A DNA stretch of 64,000 nt from Siphonodentalium dalli (GCA_032622095.1 CP136066.1:154529152-154593151), one strand, 5' to 3'; positions 48,425 to 62,298 are shown, numbered from the stretch's first letter. Notes: a model not told the origin generated them from the letters alone. Numbers and translations: made by a program.

Positions 48425-48780
48425 AACCAGGAAATGGTATGAAAACCGGCCTCGATATGTCCCTGCTTAGGTCGATAACTCCGGCAAAATGAAAAAGCAA
48501 ACAATGTCATTTGCCACTACATTGAAAGCAGTCATGATGGTGAACATACATACCAAATGTCATTCAGATCCAATAACACACATAGCTGAGATATCTGCGA
48601 GGACAAAAATACCCACATTTCCAAATAAAGGACACAACTTTAGAACGGAAAATGTGAACAATGTCATTTGCCCCTCTTTTGAAAGAAGTCAAACCTCCAT
48701 AGCAAATTTCAAATCAGATACGGTAACTCAAGGCTGAGATATATGGACGGACACAATCAATCCAGTACACCCCCAATTTT
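48425..48780. repeat. Repeat fragment with CATACATACCAAATGTCATT and CAGTACACCCCC end
   Basis: Two degraded units (ATAACTCCGGCAAAATGAAA, CAAATTTCAAATCAGATACG) and a right end GGACGGACACAATCAATCC...ACACCCCC, the style of the 45655 array. Confidence 0.5.
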
Positions 48781-48857
48781 TCATCATATTTCTGACCATC
48801 ACCATAATACATAGATGTACTCAGCTTACATACCTACCATTTTTGTCTGATTGGATG

Positions 48858-48897
48858 CTATACATGTGTCAATTCTAACTGCCAAACTTGGTCATCT
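48858..48897 (-). CDS. YY1: Candidate YY1 terminal exon C
   Basis: Follows a strong acceptor (TTTCTTTTTCTTGCAG) and accepts phase 2. Joined straight to the YY1 donor it gives HAKAKDDQVWQLELTHV then TAG (48860-48858). Joined after exon A or B it gives QRDDQVWQLELTHV. Human YY1 ends HAKAKNNQ, so KDDQ lines up with KNNQ. The last residues THV fit a class I PDZ ligand pattern, possibly by chance. Confidence 0.6.
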
Positions 48898-48919
48898 CTG
48901 CAAGAAAAAGAAAAAAGAT

Positions 48920-50550
48920 TTATGACTGGCATTTCACATTGCATAAGATTAGAAGGTTATGGTTATGTCAACATCTGAGTGACTTAAAGCCAGGTGATGA
49001 TATAAACCATTTCATTTTGATCTTCAAATTAAGATAGGACGGAAAACACAATTCATTTATATTACAGTACATGATAATGCACAGATCCTTGACAAAAATT
49101 GGTAACACATAGCACTAAAATATTATTAAATATAGGTCATTAAAAGGGAGGCTGTTTATTCTTTTTTTCTCAAAAACATACTCCAGAAAAAATTAAAAAA
49201 AAATTAAAAAAAAATTTAAAAAAAAATTTAAAAAAAAAAATGTTTGACAAGGCTTTTTAAAAGAAAATTTCAGTGACGAAGGAGATGCCGGAGAACACAG
49301 AATTTTTTTTTATTTGGCCATATCCATATATCAAAATTTAATAACTGAAATTATTCCATAAATATTAAAATATTATTGAATATATCCAAACATGTATATT
49401 CAAATGAAGGGAATTATTCCAAGAACACACCTATTCTATCATCATATTATATCCAAATTTGTTTTAAATGTCTCCATTCCTGGAATGTTGGGAATTTATC
49501 CATTCCAGGAGTTATTAAGAAACTTGTCCAGACACTTTTGTAGTGTTATCACTAAATTTTGTCAGGGACCTCTACATATTTTGATGGTCCAGAAAGTGTA
49601 CGGTATGAATTGAAAGAAATTGATCACCAAAATAAATAGCTCAGTTTGGTATGATACTTGGTCTAAGACAAGGGTGACATCCCACTTTGCATCGATACAC
49701 ATGGCATTGAATTGGTAATTTGCATATAAAAACAATTGGCGTCAAAAGTGTTAAACAGAAAAATAAAATAGCTTCACAAAAAGCTGTAATGGACAAAGAA
49801 TTTGGAGTACAGAAGACCAATCTGCCATATCTTCTTAACTCTTTGGCTTGAACCCAACAATACACAAACGGCTATAACCTGGATGGCCGGAAAACCGCCA
49901 GCCAACGTACATCATGTAACGAGAGGCCGATCACGATCGGCAGATGTTTAACCCATCCCTTGGCGATAGTAAATTGTTATAATCAGAATCATAATCTTTT
50001 AATGTTGAATTATAGAGTATACTGTTATGATCTAAAGTAGTATATGGCAAATGTACATAATAACCAGTAATAACACAAATTATTGGAATGTATGAGTCAA
50101 TATAGAAGGGTTAATATAACATCTAAACTCTAGAGCCTGTCACCACTATCATAGTGTAAGCAGTTCTATTCATGTTGTTGCAAATTGCCATGTGAGATAT
50201 CAAAATAATATAATTATTTATTTAATGGAAAAGGTTAAAAGACATGGAATGGGTAAAAGGGGTTAAATCACCTATCTCTTCCCTGTTTGATCCAATGTAG
50301 TCCCATCATCCAAGGACTTAGAGAGCTCCATTGGTCTAGTTAAATAAATTCACATTAAGTTGTGGTTAATAAGATAGCTAAATCAATTTATCCAATAATT
50401 CACCAATTTGTGTCTCTTATACAGAGGGAACATATGAGGGCTATAAATAACTCTCAATAAACCATGTCTTTTTATCTCTCTCACAGAGAAGCTGTGAGGC
50501 TGAGGTATTCATTAATTGTAAGTTACTTGGGTTATAATTGGATAATTCTT
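48920..50550. other. Candidate YY1 intron sequence, AT-rich, with A-run block
   Basis: Contains AAAAATTAAAAAAAAATTTA runs at 49188-49240. The phrase at 49262-49320 (TTTCAGTGACGAAGG...GAGAACACAGAA) returns inverted just upstream of cassette exon B (52505-52560). Nothing gene-like. Confidence 0.4.
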
Positions 50551-50552
50551 AG

Positions 50553-51204
50553 TTGAAAAAGGGCCATATCTCTGGTATAACAAATTGGATCGAACCCATA
50601 TTCAAACTCGTTCTGTATTTTGAGTTGAGAAACTCATATACCAAATTTGGCTCCTATCAGATGAAAAATGGTTGCTTTATCGAAGTATGTGTGAACTATA
50701 TGTCAAAGGACCATAACTCCATTAAAAAACATCCGATCAAACCCATATTCGAACTCAATCAGTATGTTGGTCTGAGAACCTCATATACCATATTTGGTTA
50801 CAATCAGATAAAAAATGTTTGAGTTATGGCAGAATTCATGAATTCTAAGTAAAAAAAGGGCCATAACTCTGTAAAAAAAACTCGGATCAAACCCATATTC
50901 GAACTCGGTCTGTATTTTGGGCCGAGAAACTCACATACCAAATTTGGTTCCGATCAGATAAAAAATGTTTGAGTTATGGCAGAATGCGTGAATTCTAAGT
51001 CGAAAAAGTTCCATAACTCTGTAAAAAAAAGTCGGATCAAACCCATATTCGAACTCGATCTGTATTTTGGGCTGAAAACCCCATATACAAAATTTGGTTT
51101 TGATCAGGTAGAAAATGTTTGAGTTATCGCATTACACGTAAAGTGTCTACGGACGGACAGACGGACGGACAGACGGACGGACGGACGGACGGACGGACGA
51201 ACGA
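50553..51204. repeat. Tandem array of about 150-bp units with GGAC run
   Basis: Four units with CCATAACTC, GGATCAAACCCATATTCGAA, CATATACCAAATTTGGTT and GTTTGAGTTATGGCAGAAT, then GGACGGACAGACGGACGG at 51151-51204. Same build as the 44241, 45655 and 55555 arrays. Confidence 0.7.
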
Positions 51205-51209
51205 CGAGT

Positions 51210-52425
51210 GGTCAATCCGGACAACGACACTATGTTTACCATACATGGTATGGGTAAACATAAAAAGGGAATGTGGCATGTTAAATGTAGATTTCAGGGT
51301 TGCAAAGGGAAACCTGGTGATAAAACTGTTGACAAGCATGGCATAGTAAGGCCATCTACTGAATACATGTCTATCTCGGAGTAGTTTGATATTTCTTCCT
51401 AGCCACGAATGAGATGTTTCAGGTATTCAAACAAAAACTGTAGGTGTTTTTTTTATTATAGGCGCCTTATAAATGTTTAAAGTTGTTAAATTATGCATCA
51501 TTTTCACCTTTAATAGCACAACAAATTAAACAATACATGGAAAGCAACACCTGGTTGACTCAAATTTTGGACACCGATCAGCTGATAGGTAGCAAACCGC
51601 TTTCAAGTGATGACGTCATTCAACAAGCTACAGTGAAATATCAAAAAGGTACAATGAAATAACAAAATCGTATTTCACTGTAGCTTCTAAGAGATACATA
51701 CGACAATTTATGTTTTTGTGAATTCCCACTATTTTATAGGCAATCGTAAAATAAATAGTCCTATTTTTAATTAACAACTGGAAAACAGACCAGCTGCATG
51801 ATGCCGACTGACATAACATTAGACGTAATTGCCACAAACATAAGATGTCAATAAATATACGGTTCCTTTGCATTTGGAAACCTGGGGAAAATTACTGCTG
51901 GGCATGACACAGTAAGCTCAACCACTGGGTATAGACTTGTTTATATGATAATCTTTTTGTTTTCTAATTCTGTGCATCTTAATTGATATATACAATGAAT
52001 ATGTGTTTGTGTCCTACAACCCAGGGAATGGGGTTTTTACATATATATTCCAGGGATAATAGGGTTAAAGATCTCAAATTATTCAGTAATTTACAGCAAA
52101 CTTACTGTGTGACAGGCAGCCCATATGTAGTTGGTGTTCTGAAAAATAAGAATAAAATTTCCATTGTTATATCTTTAGATAAGCGGTAACTGTTGCTCTC
52201 CTAAGGTATGAAATAAATTTTTATTTAAATTGGAGTTGAAAAATTTAAAAACAAACAGTTGCCCTTGATTTCTACAGTATTCAGGAACTCTTGCAACAAT
52301 ACGTAATTTCAAAATGTGGCTAATGATGCAATCTATTTATTAAGAATTTGGAGAGTGGAAAAGCATATAACACATTTACCTCTGCATTAGAAATGATAAA
52401 TAACATTCCCATGTTATCTTATGGT
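51210..52425. other. Candidate YY1 intron sequence with no recognised feature
   Basis: AT-rich. An ACAGTGAAATATCAAAAAGG / inverse-like pair surrounds 51630-51690. No repeat ends or exons identified. Confidence 0.4.
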
Positions 52426-52431
52426 ACTTAC

Positions 52432-52482
52432 CTTTGCTGTATAAGGAGAGGAGTCCCAAATCCATCTTCAATTTTAGCTGGG
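52432..52482 (-). CDS. YY1: Candidate YY1 cassette exon B
   Basis: 51 nt between TTATCTTTTTCCAG and GTAAGT, phase 2 to phase 2. Reads N-PAKIEDGFGTPLLIQQ after the YY1 donor. Against exon A the changes are D/E, S/T and N/A plus one extra Gln; most other codon differences are silent, which indicates selection on the protein. Good splice signals on both sides. Confidence 0.7.
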
Positions 52483-52879
52483 CTGGAAAAAGATAATAAG
52501 GCCAAATAAATAAAAATTCTGTGTTCTCAGGAACCTCCCTCATCACTGAAATGTTCTTTTAACAAGACAGTCAATGACTGTGGGTCGCTCACCAGACTGT
52601 AAGGACTGAGAAGACGGGGACTCTGAAAACTACAAGAGCCTGTACTTGACAAAATCACTTAAGACAAGTAGTTCTAAACATGGACATAGCTGGATGTTCT
52701 CAGATGAGCAGGGCTCTTCTCCTTGAAATTTCTAATTGCACATCACTGACAAATCTCCAACCTCTTACCTTTTAAAGATGACAACCATACCACAGTACTA
52801 AGTTCACAAAAATCCTTTTGTACATTCCTCTTATGATGAATTTTACAACTGGTACCAGTACTTCAAGCTCTCAAACATT

Positions 52880-53160
52880 TGAAAATTACCAACCTGGCAC
52901 CCCCCCATAAAGTTAAAATTTGTGGCCAATTGGGTCCACCAGTTTAACCTGAAGTAGGAACATATGGACTGATGGTTTAAAAACAAACATGTTAGAAAAT
53001 CAAACCAACCTACGAGAACAATTCTAACTTATTTTTGGTGTGAACATCTAATCTACAACTAATGTAGTATCAGGCATGAAATTTTGCACTATTTAATTTT
53101 TGATCAAAGTAGGGGGTCAAATATCTACCCCTCTACACTCCCTCCCCATTGCCTCAAACA
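52880..53160. mobile_element. Fragment related to the right half of the 46872 hAT
   Basis: Shares the order ACCAACCTGGCACCCCCC, AAATCAAACCAACCTACGAG, TTTTTGGTGTGAA and AAAGTAGGGGGTCA with 47690-47960, but diverged and without ends. Confidence 0.45.
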
Positions 53161-53164
53161 TTGC

Positions 53165-53431
53165 CCCCACACAGGCTGTCTAGGAACAGATTGAAGTCCT
53201 ACAGTCTGCAAATTAGGGGGACATTGAAACTGAACAGGTGGAAAAAAAGTGACTAAAAACAAACTGTCAATTTGATACTTGGGATACTTCCCAGAAGATG
53301 AGGCCTAAGCAGAATTAGGTCCCTGGAGGGTGTATTTGGTGATGGTAGCATGCCGTATGGGGTAGCAACACTAAATTCACCATCTGGGGGACCTCACTCT
53401 GTAAATGTCAGACACACTATTTCCAAACTTG
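53165..53431. mobile_element. GAATGAGGTCCCC hAT element, left-truncated
   Basis: Family spacer, core (AGAATTAGGTCCCTGGAGGG) and right end CACTATTTCCAAACTTG. Confidence 0.55.
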
Positions 53432-53597
53432 AAGAAATCTAAGCCATTCACAGTACCATTGAATGTCAGGGAAACCTATTATTCATCACCTAACCTTGAG
53501 AGCACCAGTTTGTTTTTAAATTGCTACATATATGTTTACATAAACTAGCCAGATGACATCTATTATTCTAATCTAAATTAATGACCTGTGTATTTGC

Positions 53598-54958
53598 TAG
53601 TGATGTAACGATACGGGGGTTATCGGTAAAAGCCGATATTTTCAGTAGAATTATCGGCTGATCCGATACAGATACCGATAAGTCTTGTACGTGAACCAAA
53701 CTCCATATCAATTTGTCTTTTAAATTACAAAATATTGTCGGCAAAGAACCGATATTGCGATAACCTGGTTGCAAAAAAGTTTAGTTTACGTTCCCCAAAA
53801 ACCCTGGCAAAACGATTTAATATTTCGTTGCATTCATAAGATTTCCTCAATATTTGTTTGATTCCGTTACCGTGCCTTACGAAATCAGTCCATACTAGTA
53901 ATCCATTTGATTCAATGACGGCAATTTCAATTTCAATTTGCCAAACTCAATCTTTTTCAGAAGTTGAACTTGCGTTTAATAACACCTACAATGTCCCGCA
54001 TAAATTGTTGACATTTTCTCTGCCCATGACAGCAGATACAAATCCCGCCCATAGAGCACTCTGACTGGTTCGGATGGTTCTATCAAACAAGTTAGTCACC
54101 TCCTCCATCTTCAGTCATCGTATACCAGAATGTCAATCAATTTGAATCAAAAGCACTTTAAACACACACACTTAACTGTTGTTAACACGTGATGTTTCTA
54201 TATATTGAGGAATAGCGAGTCACGACTGCGGCGACTTTAATGCAAACTGGTCAAGTGTGACTCGTCTATTTATAAACACTATGATTTTTAGTTTACTGTG
54301 TCATCTGTCAACACGTGGCTTGTTAGTGATTCCTACTCGATGACATCAAATGCATGCAAATAATCGTTTGATCTTACCGCCCGGCATCCGCCTTGGGAAG
54401 ATCATAACAATGTGACAACTTACTGTCACACGTGGTGCAGAATTAATTCCACACCCCATGAATACATCACTAAATGATACCGGTACATCAGTCTGATTCA
54501 CTCACAGGAAGATTCCATTCTCACGCTAATGCCAGGGGCGTCAGTTATTCGCTTTCAACATGTGCTACTCGGCACTCACAAGTAATTTTAATTGTATACA
54601 GTTTATGTTTTAACTTTTAATTATTAAGCGTACCGAACTACGGTACCTTTGGAAATGTTTATTTGGGTCATGAGTGTACCAACAGTCTCATGTCGATGTT
54701 GTCATCATGATCATGGTATATCACTGTATGTGATGGAGGGCTGACCAGTGCGTAAAATAGTCGCTATTTTTTCTGGAAATTCCCGTCATTTATTTAATAT
54801 TAAAGTCGGAATTGGTGTAACAACGTTCACAAAGGACGCGACATGTATCGGTTAACGATATCGGTCGGGAGACTAAATTTTACCGATGCCGATATCTTGC
54901 CGATACCACATATATCGGCCCGATCCGATAGCCGATAGCGATAATCGGTACATCACTA
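53598..54958. mobile_element. Non-autonomous hAT element with CCGATA-rich ends
   Basis: Perfect 8-bp duplication GTATTTGC (53590-53597, 54959-54966). Ends TAGTGATGTAACGATA and TATCGG...TACATCACTA; many ATCGG/CCGAT subterminal motifs. 1,361 bp with no transposase frame. Confidence 0.85.
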
Positions 54959-55218
54959 GTATTTGCAGATATATATGCTTCTGTGGTGAGAAGAGGTATT
55001 AATTAAATTGAGAGGTGATATGGCTTGGAAGGGATGTTGGTTGATGGCAGAATGGGGGGGGGGGGGGGGTCTGGGCCATGTGGGAGGGGGTGGTGGGGAG
55101 GGTGGAATGTTTCCATAATTTCATTAAAGAGTAAAGTTTCATAACTCTGCAGATGTTATAATGGTGTCACTTTTTTCAAATTTAAATTTTTTATAACATG
55201 TTTAAAAAAAAAAAAAAA

Positions 55219-55361
55219 AGTCCCAGAAGATGAAGCCTAAGCAGAATTAGGTCCTGGAGGGTGTATTTGGTGGTGCTAGCCTGCTGTATGGGGTAGCAAC
55301 ACTAATTTCAGCATCTGGGGACCTCATTCTGCAAATGTCAGACACACTATGTCCAGGCTTG
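55219..55361. mobile_element. GAATGAGGTCCCC hAT fragment
   Basis: Follows a poly-A run; core and right end CACTATGTCCAGGCTTG kept, sister to the 53165 copy. Confidence 0.55.
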
Positions 55362-55554
55362 AAGAAATGAACAATGGACTATTCCTATTTATTCTTGTAG
55401 AATAGGTGTTTAACTAATGTCATGTCATGTAATGACAGATGGTAAACTAGCAAGCAAGCAGTTTTCAGCCAGAGTATCAGGTGTCCACACTGTGATAAAT
55501 TGGCTTTTTCAATAATACAGGCTTCAGTGTTCTCTTAAAAATTCATAGTTCATA

Positions 55555-56392
55555 GCAAAGAGGTGTGAATTATAAAGGCCATAACTCTGTTAAAATATAT
55601 ATCGGATCAAACCCATATTTGAACTTGATCTGTATATAAGTGTCAAAAATTCATATACCAAATTTGGTGTCGATCAGATGAAAAACGTTTGAGTAATCCT
55701 GTCTTGGATGAATTCTATATAAAAACAAGAGTGGAAATGGTTAAATAAACAATACCAAAATTCATACAGATGAAGAACGTGCTAAGAAAAATCTAGGTAA
55801 GAAATATGAGGCTGTGATGTGTCTAAAAAAAATTAAAGGTAAAAATGCAAAAATGAATTTTTTTGTTTTTAGAGTTATGTCCCTGGCTCTGCCCCTATTT
55901 GACCCAGTGACCCCATTTGAACAAATCTAAACCCCAGTCAACCAAGGTCCCTCCATACCAAATATAAGCTAGATCAGTCCAATATTCCTTGAGAAGAAGT
56001 CATTGTAAGAATTACTATGAGTTATGGCCCTGGTTTCTCAACTAATCAACCTGGTGACCTCATTTGAACAAATCTGAATGGGAGTCACCTAGGGAACATC
56101 CACACCAAATATGAACCCATTAGGCCTTATAGTTCTGGAAAAGAAGTCGTTCTAAGAATTACTATGAAGGATTAGAGTTGTGGCCCTGCTTTTTCAACTA
56201 ATTGACCTGATGACCTCATTTGAACAAATCTGAATGAGATTCACCTAGGGAACATCCACACCAAATATGAACCTGTTCCGTCTTACGTTTCTGGAGGAGA
56301 AGATGATTCTTGACGGACGGACAGACAGACGGACGGACGAGGAGTGATGACTATAGCTCCACCGGAGACTTCGTCTCAGGTGAGCTAAAAAG
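55555..56392. repeat. Repeat array with GGAC run and CTCAGGTGAGCTAAAAA end
   Basis: Units with CCATAACTC, CATATACCAAATTTGGTG and GAACATCCACACCAAATATGAA; GGACGGACAGACAGACGG at 56313-56340; end GGAGACTTCGTCTCAGGTGA and GCTAAAAA. A matching terminal piece lies at 61770-61825. Confidence 0.6.
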
Positions 56393-56394
56393 CA

Positions 56395-56925
56395 TATGAA
56401 AACATACTTTTCAATATTTTTTGTTAAATACATTGGATTTGAACAACAGAAATTATTATTTATTTTTTTTGGAGGATGTTTTCCAAATATTTAGAAAAGA
56501 GACTCATTTAAAAATTGAGATCTAATTCCCTGAGAACAGATATTTTATTTTAATGGTCTAATGATAAGATGATGAACAAGTTGTCAGTTCTCAATTTATT
56601 TCAAGGGGAAATTTCATCCGATTGGGAACAGACTAACTTTATGGAATGATGACGATATGAGTACCATTGAGTGGTTATGGATGGTTTCCGCTAGTACATC
56701 TCAGGATCTGTAAACCAGACCCATTCCCCTCACCCTGTCATCTGTTATGAGACATACATGTCGTCAATCATTCTCCATCACCAAATATGCTACTGACAAG
56801 GAAGGTCGGGGGTTGAACAGAACGTTGTTTTTTGATAGCACGTCAAATGAGCACTATATAATACAATGCAACTATTTGAAACCTAAGTGCCCTGCACACC
56901 ATAACATAAACAAAGATACATTAAT
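56395..56925. other. No recognised feature
   Basis: A short open frame at 56747-56932 shows no recognisable similarity. AT-rich otherwise. Confidence 0.35.
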
Positions 56926-56928
56926 GCC

Positions 56929-57032
56929 CTAAATAATCGACTCCTTAACCACAGCAGAATTATGGGTAACTATTCAGAACTATTCAGGATTTAGTTGGAA
57001 ATATGGCTTGTTGCCATTCATTGGAAAGCTCA
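56929..57032. mobile_element. Half copy of the CAGTAATGCCC MITE
   Basis: CATTAATGCCCTAAATAATC and the left arm to GGAAAGCTCAC; right arm absent. Confidence 0.6.
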
Positions 57033-57261
57033 CTGTTTGCGTACATTGAAGACGGTCATTTTCATTTTTGTCTGGCAATTGTTGTTACAATTAGCGAACA
57101 ATCACGAGTCATAAACATTTGGTGGCTTTGCTTTGTATTTTTATTTGATATCTCCCAACGGGTGAACAATGATTGCCCCCTTGTGTTTTGGGTGTCCCTA
57201 ATTGTATTTCCTGCCTGATAAAATTTTAAGCATAACATAAATTAGTCCAAACAATACTGGA

Positions 57262-58175
57262 TAGTGTTGAAATGATTAATCGACTAGTCGAAATCGACGC
57301 GATTATTAAATAGTCGATCCCGAAATCTGCTAGTCGACTAGTCGGGGGAAAAAGCACTACTTACAGTATGTGCTATCATGACAGCAGTGCCATTGCATGG
57401 CCATATTACCACGTAATCTGTAACAGTTAACACATATTAACTTCTTAAAGCCTTATTGGATTGTTCCTTTAACGATGCCACTCCCAGTCATGCACGGGCG
57501 GTGAACTCCATGACCTGAACTGAACCCAATGTATGCACGTGTAGGTGCGGATTCTTTTATGTTGATCATCAAAGACATGAAGTGTCGCTGCCGACTGAAC
57601 ACTGAAAACTTCTCACATGTAATACTAGAGTAATGATGCAACAAAATGGCTTCAATGATATTCGAAACATAATTCGCGACAAGTCAAGCTGGTAAAGTCA
57701 ACTCAGTAACTGAATAGATTCTAGATCATTTCTAATACCCATACCATCCCCTCTCCCCCCGCGACATGAGGCGCCAATTCAGAGAGACAATAGAACACAC
57801 CCGACAGCGAGACTTGCCTATTTATTTCCTGGTTACCGGCGACAATTTTGATTAAATAAAATGTTTTATTACCTGCATTCCCCAAACCGTTAAATTATAT
57901 GGAGGTTGCAGGAGAGCCGGGTTTAAGACATCAAATTGGGAGACTCACGGGCAAAACGGGAGATTGTATAGTTCACGTGCTTTCCGTTTGAACGTTCTGA
58001 AATGAAGAGTTGGATACTCAAAACTGCGATGCCACATGGCCCATTTTATACGTCATATGGGCATAGAAACGGGAACTCTTAGAAGGGGTCCAACTAGTCG
58101 ACTACTAGTCAACTAGTAGTCGATTACCTCTGGCGAGTAGTCGATTCCTTAAAATCGCTAATTGTTTCAACACTA
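57262..58175. mobile_element. Non-autonomous hAT element (TAGTGTTGAAA ends)
   Basis: Perfect 8-bp duplication ATACTGGA (57254-57261, 58176-58183). Ends TAGTGTTGAAA and TTTCAACACTA, with repeated CTAGTCGACTAGTCG motifs near both ends. It sits 22 bases from the donor of cassette exon A. Confidence 0.85.
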
Positions 58176-58205
58176 ATACTGGATTATTATAAAACACAAA
58201 CAAAC

Positions 58206-58253
58206 CTTTGTATCAGCAATGGTGACCCAAAACCATCATCTATCTTGTTTGGA
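58206..58253 (-). CDS. YY1: Candidate YY1 cassette exon A
   Basis: 48 nt between TTTTTTTTTTTAG and GTTTGT, phase 2 in and phase 2 out, so it can be skipped or included without a frame change. Joined to the YY1 donor it reads N-PNKIDDGFGSPLLIQ. It matches exon B codon by codon, with mostly silent differences. No known domain. A hAT element begins 22 bases beyond its donor side. Confidence 0.65.
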
Positions 58254-58264
58254 CTAAAAAAAAA

Positions 58265-59450
58265 AATAATCATGTCAATTATGCTGAAGCTAAACCTCGA
58301 GTCACTTATCACATGTATCAATTATAAAATAGTGATATTGTTTTTGGTAAGGCCTAAAAAAAAAAATTATTTGTTTCCTATTACGGTGCCAAAAAATTCC
58401 AGGTAGGTAGGTAGGGATTTTTTATTTTTCCCCCGAACAGTTAAGAAGTACATTAATGCTTACTCTTTATACTTGTGTTAAGGTTGTCCATGTATATTGC
58501 AAGTAAACAGTTAATGTAGCACAATAATATGATAAGTATTGTCAATGTGAACAAACAAATGCCTCCCAGGCACTCAATTATGCAGCTCTCTTGTAATTAT
58601 TCTCTCAGTTTAGATTGTGGTGGCACATCTTCCTCAGAGCACAATATTGACATATCAACAGGCCCAAGACATACACCATAATAGGGCTTTTCTATTACTT
58701 TATAATAACATAACTTGTATGATATTAATTCAAATCTCACTTAAATATTTGGTCATACACTTCAGGACCTAAGACACATATCTCACATGCGCCTCAGACA
58801 CATTGCACAGGGTGTAAATGTTCCTCAGACACCCCTCAACTGCACTGAAATATAAAGTCCCACACCACACTGAAAATGGTACCACAGGCCACACCTTGGC
58901 TGAGGTACCACACCTCAGCATTCAAATTGGCCCCAACTTTGAAGTTCCTTATACACACTGGCATATGCATGCTTGTAAGTTTGATACATCATACACCCAA
59001 ACAAACCAGTAGATAATTTCATGTGCTTTTTTAGTGCCCATCACAGAAGGGTGTTTGATATGGTAGACATGCAGTCATCTTTATACTGTCTGTATACATA
59101 CATGTACTAGTAACTATGCATGAACACTATGAATCCTTGATTGACTGGGGAGAGGAACTTTAAACTCTGATATAGAATGTCTTCTATATGTATATTGCTC
59201 TCTAACAGACAAGACTTCTTCCCACAAGACATGGGAGTTGAACAAACAAGATTACCACAGGCAGGTTTTAAAGACTGCAGATTTATTGGTGAGATTGGGA
59301 TTCATCTGCAACCACAAATGGACATGTATTTTAATAGAAGTAAACTGTTTTTGAAAATTCCATCTAAAATTATTGCTGCTTAATGTAAACATAGTATATA
59401 GTATATGTTTAACGATATAGATGTGTTTACATGCCAATTACATGCATTAA
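58265..59450. other. Candidate YY1 intron sequence, mostly unassigned
   Basis: 58340-58435 is a TAGGCCTAA / GGTAGGTAGG piece related to 13975. The rest has C-rich CTCAGACAC phrases (58780-58910) but no defined repeat or exon. Confidence 0.4.
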
Positions 59451-59454
59451 AAAA

Positions 59455-60510
59455 AAATGGGGTTGAAATTTTTTTTTTTTGGTTAAAATTTGAAGAAAAA
59501 AAGTTCAGGTCGGCCCAATTTCGGCAGGTCGGTCGGGTAACCGGAAACACAGATTTTTTTTTTTTGGCCTAATTATATTCAATGAACAAGAGCATCGCTA
59601 AGGGCATGGCAAAAATATGCCTGTGCCCTGTGGTAATTTCGACAAAGGGCCATAACAATTAAATTCTAAGTCGATAAGGACCATAACTCTGGCAACAATT
59701 GGCAGGCGGAACCAAAATTTGAACTTGAAAAATTGGCGGGCGACAAATTGATCATGATATCACTGTTACGTTCATATAGTGCACTATTGTTTGGTATGGT
59801 GGTAGAATGGTGGATAAAACCCATTGTATCCTTTGTTCATATTGACCTAACACTATTCTCAAGATATTCAAATCCAACTGTTGGCACTTGAGTAATAATG
59901 CTAGATGTGAAGCAAAGATGGAGAATGGAGAAGATGGAGAATCTTGCTATTTACAAGGCAAAAATACATGGAGAAAACCTGTCAATATCTTTCAATCAAT
60001 CCTGGTCTATTTGCATTCCAAATACCATTCAAGTGTGACCACCACTGCTACTGCGAGTACTGGAGTTATAACGCAAAATGTCTGTACAGAGATAAATTTC
60101 ATTATAATTCCAACAAGGGTATTAACTCTGGTAACAATGAATGTACGAACCCCATAGTAAGCGGGCATACTTCCCCCTAAACTGTGCTATCAACACACCA
60201 AAGCACAACCAAATCCAATGATCCATGCCCAAGTTAAACAAGTTGAAATGTTTGTACAGACACAAAATTTATAAATTTCCGAGTCAAACAAGGGTCGTAA
60301 CTCCGATAAAATAGAATCCCGTAGTATGTGGGTATCCTTTCCCACATGTTGGGCTATCACCATATCAAAGCACAACCTAATCTGATGATCCATGCAGGAC
60401 TTATAATCTTAAATGTTCGTACAGACAAAATTCATAAATTTCCATGTCCAACAAGGGCCGTAACAAGGGGAGCCCTAGACCCGAACCACCTATGGGGATT
60501 GGGGGCATAA
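59455..60510. repeat. GGTCGGTCGGGTAACC piece followed by degraded GGGCCATAAC units
   Basis: 59455-59575 matches the 15465 family. 59585-60510 holds three or four decayed units with AGGGCCATAAC, CCATAACTCTGGCAAC and CAAAGCACAACC(A/T)AATC; ends unclear. Confidence 0.45.
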
Positions 60511-60569
60511 TTTTGAACTCTTTTCTCGCACAATCAGACATGTTTTTTTTCTCACAATGTTGTTACTAC

Positions 60570-62024
<1,455 letters not shown>

Positions 62025-62061
62025 CTAAAAAGAGAAAGAAAATTATACAACTCATTGTTAA

Positions 62062-62298
62062 CCCTTCCATGACGCGAGCCAGTGCAATATTAAAGATCAT
62101 GTGCCAGTGCATTCTCTTATATTTGTGAGTCTCCCATAGGGAGCCTCACATATATAAGAGAATGTCAAGGTAAATAGTGTCAGGCCAATGTCTTCTCTTA
62201 TATATGCAAGGCTCCCTATAGGAGACTTTCATATATAAGAGAATGCACTGGCACAAGATCTTTAATGCTGCTCCAGCACAGCTCCCTTCATGAAATGG
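62062..62298. mobile_element. piggyBac-like double-hairpin MITE near a YY1 exon
   Basis: TTAA at 62058-62061 and 62299-62302; ends CCCTTCCATGACGCGAGC and GCTCCCTTCATGAAATGG. Both TATATAAGAGAATG hairpins are present. Begins about 37 bases upstream of the YY1 exon acceptor. Confidence 0.75.

Noticed and set aside
52741-52860. Possible further - strand exon before a GTAAGA donor at about 52770
   Set aside because: The upstream AG has no pyrimidine tract, the frame does not link to the YY1 exons and there is no similarity to exons A or B.
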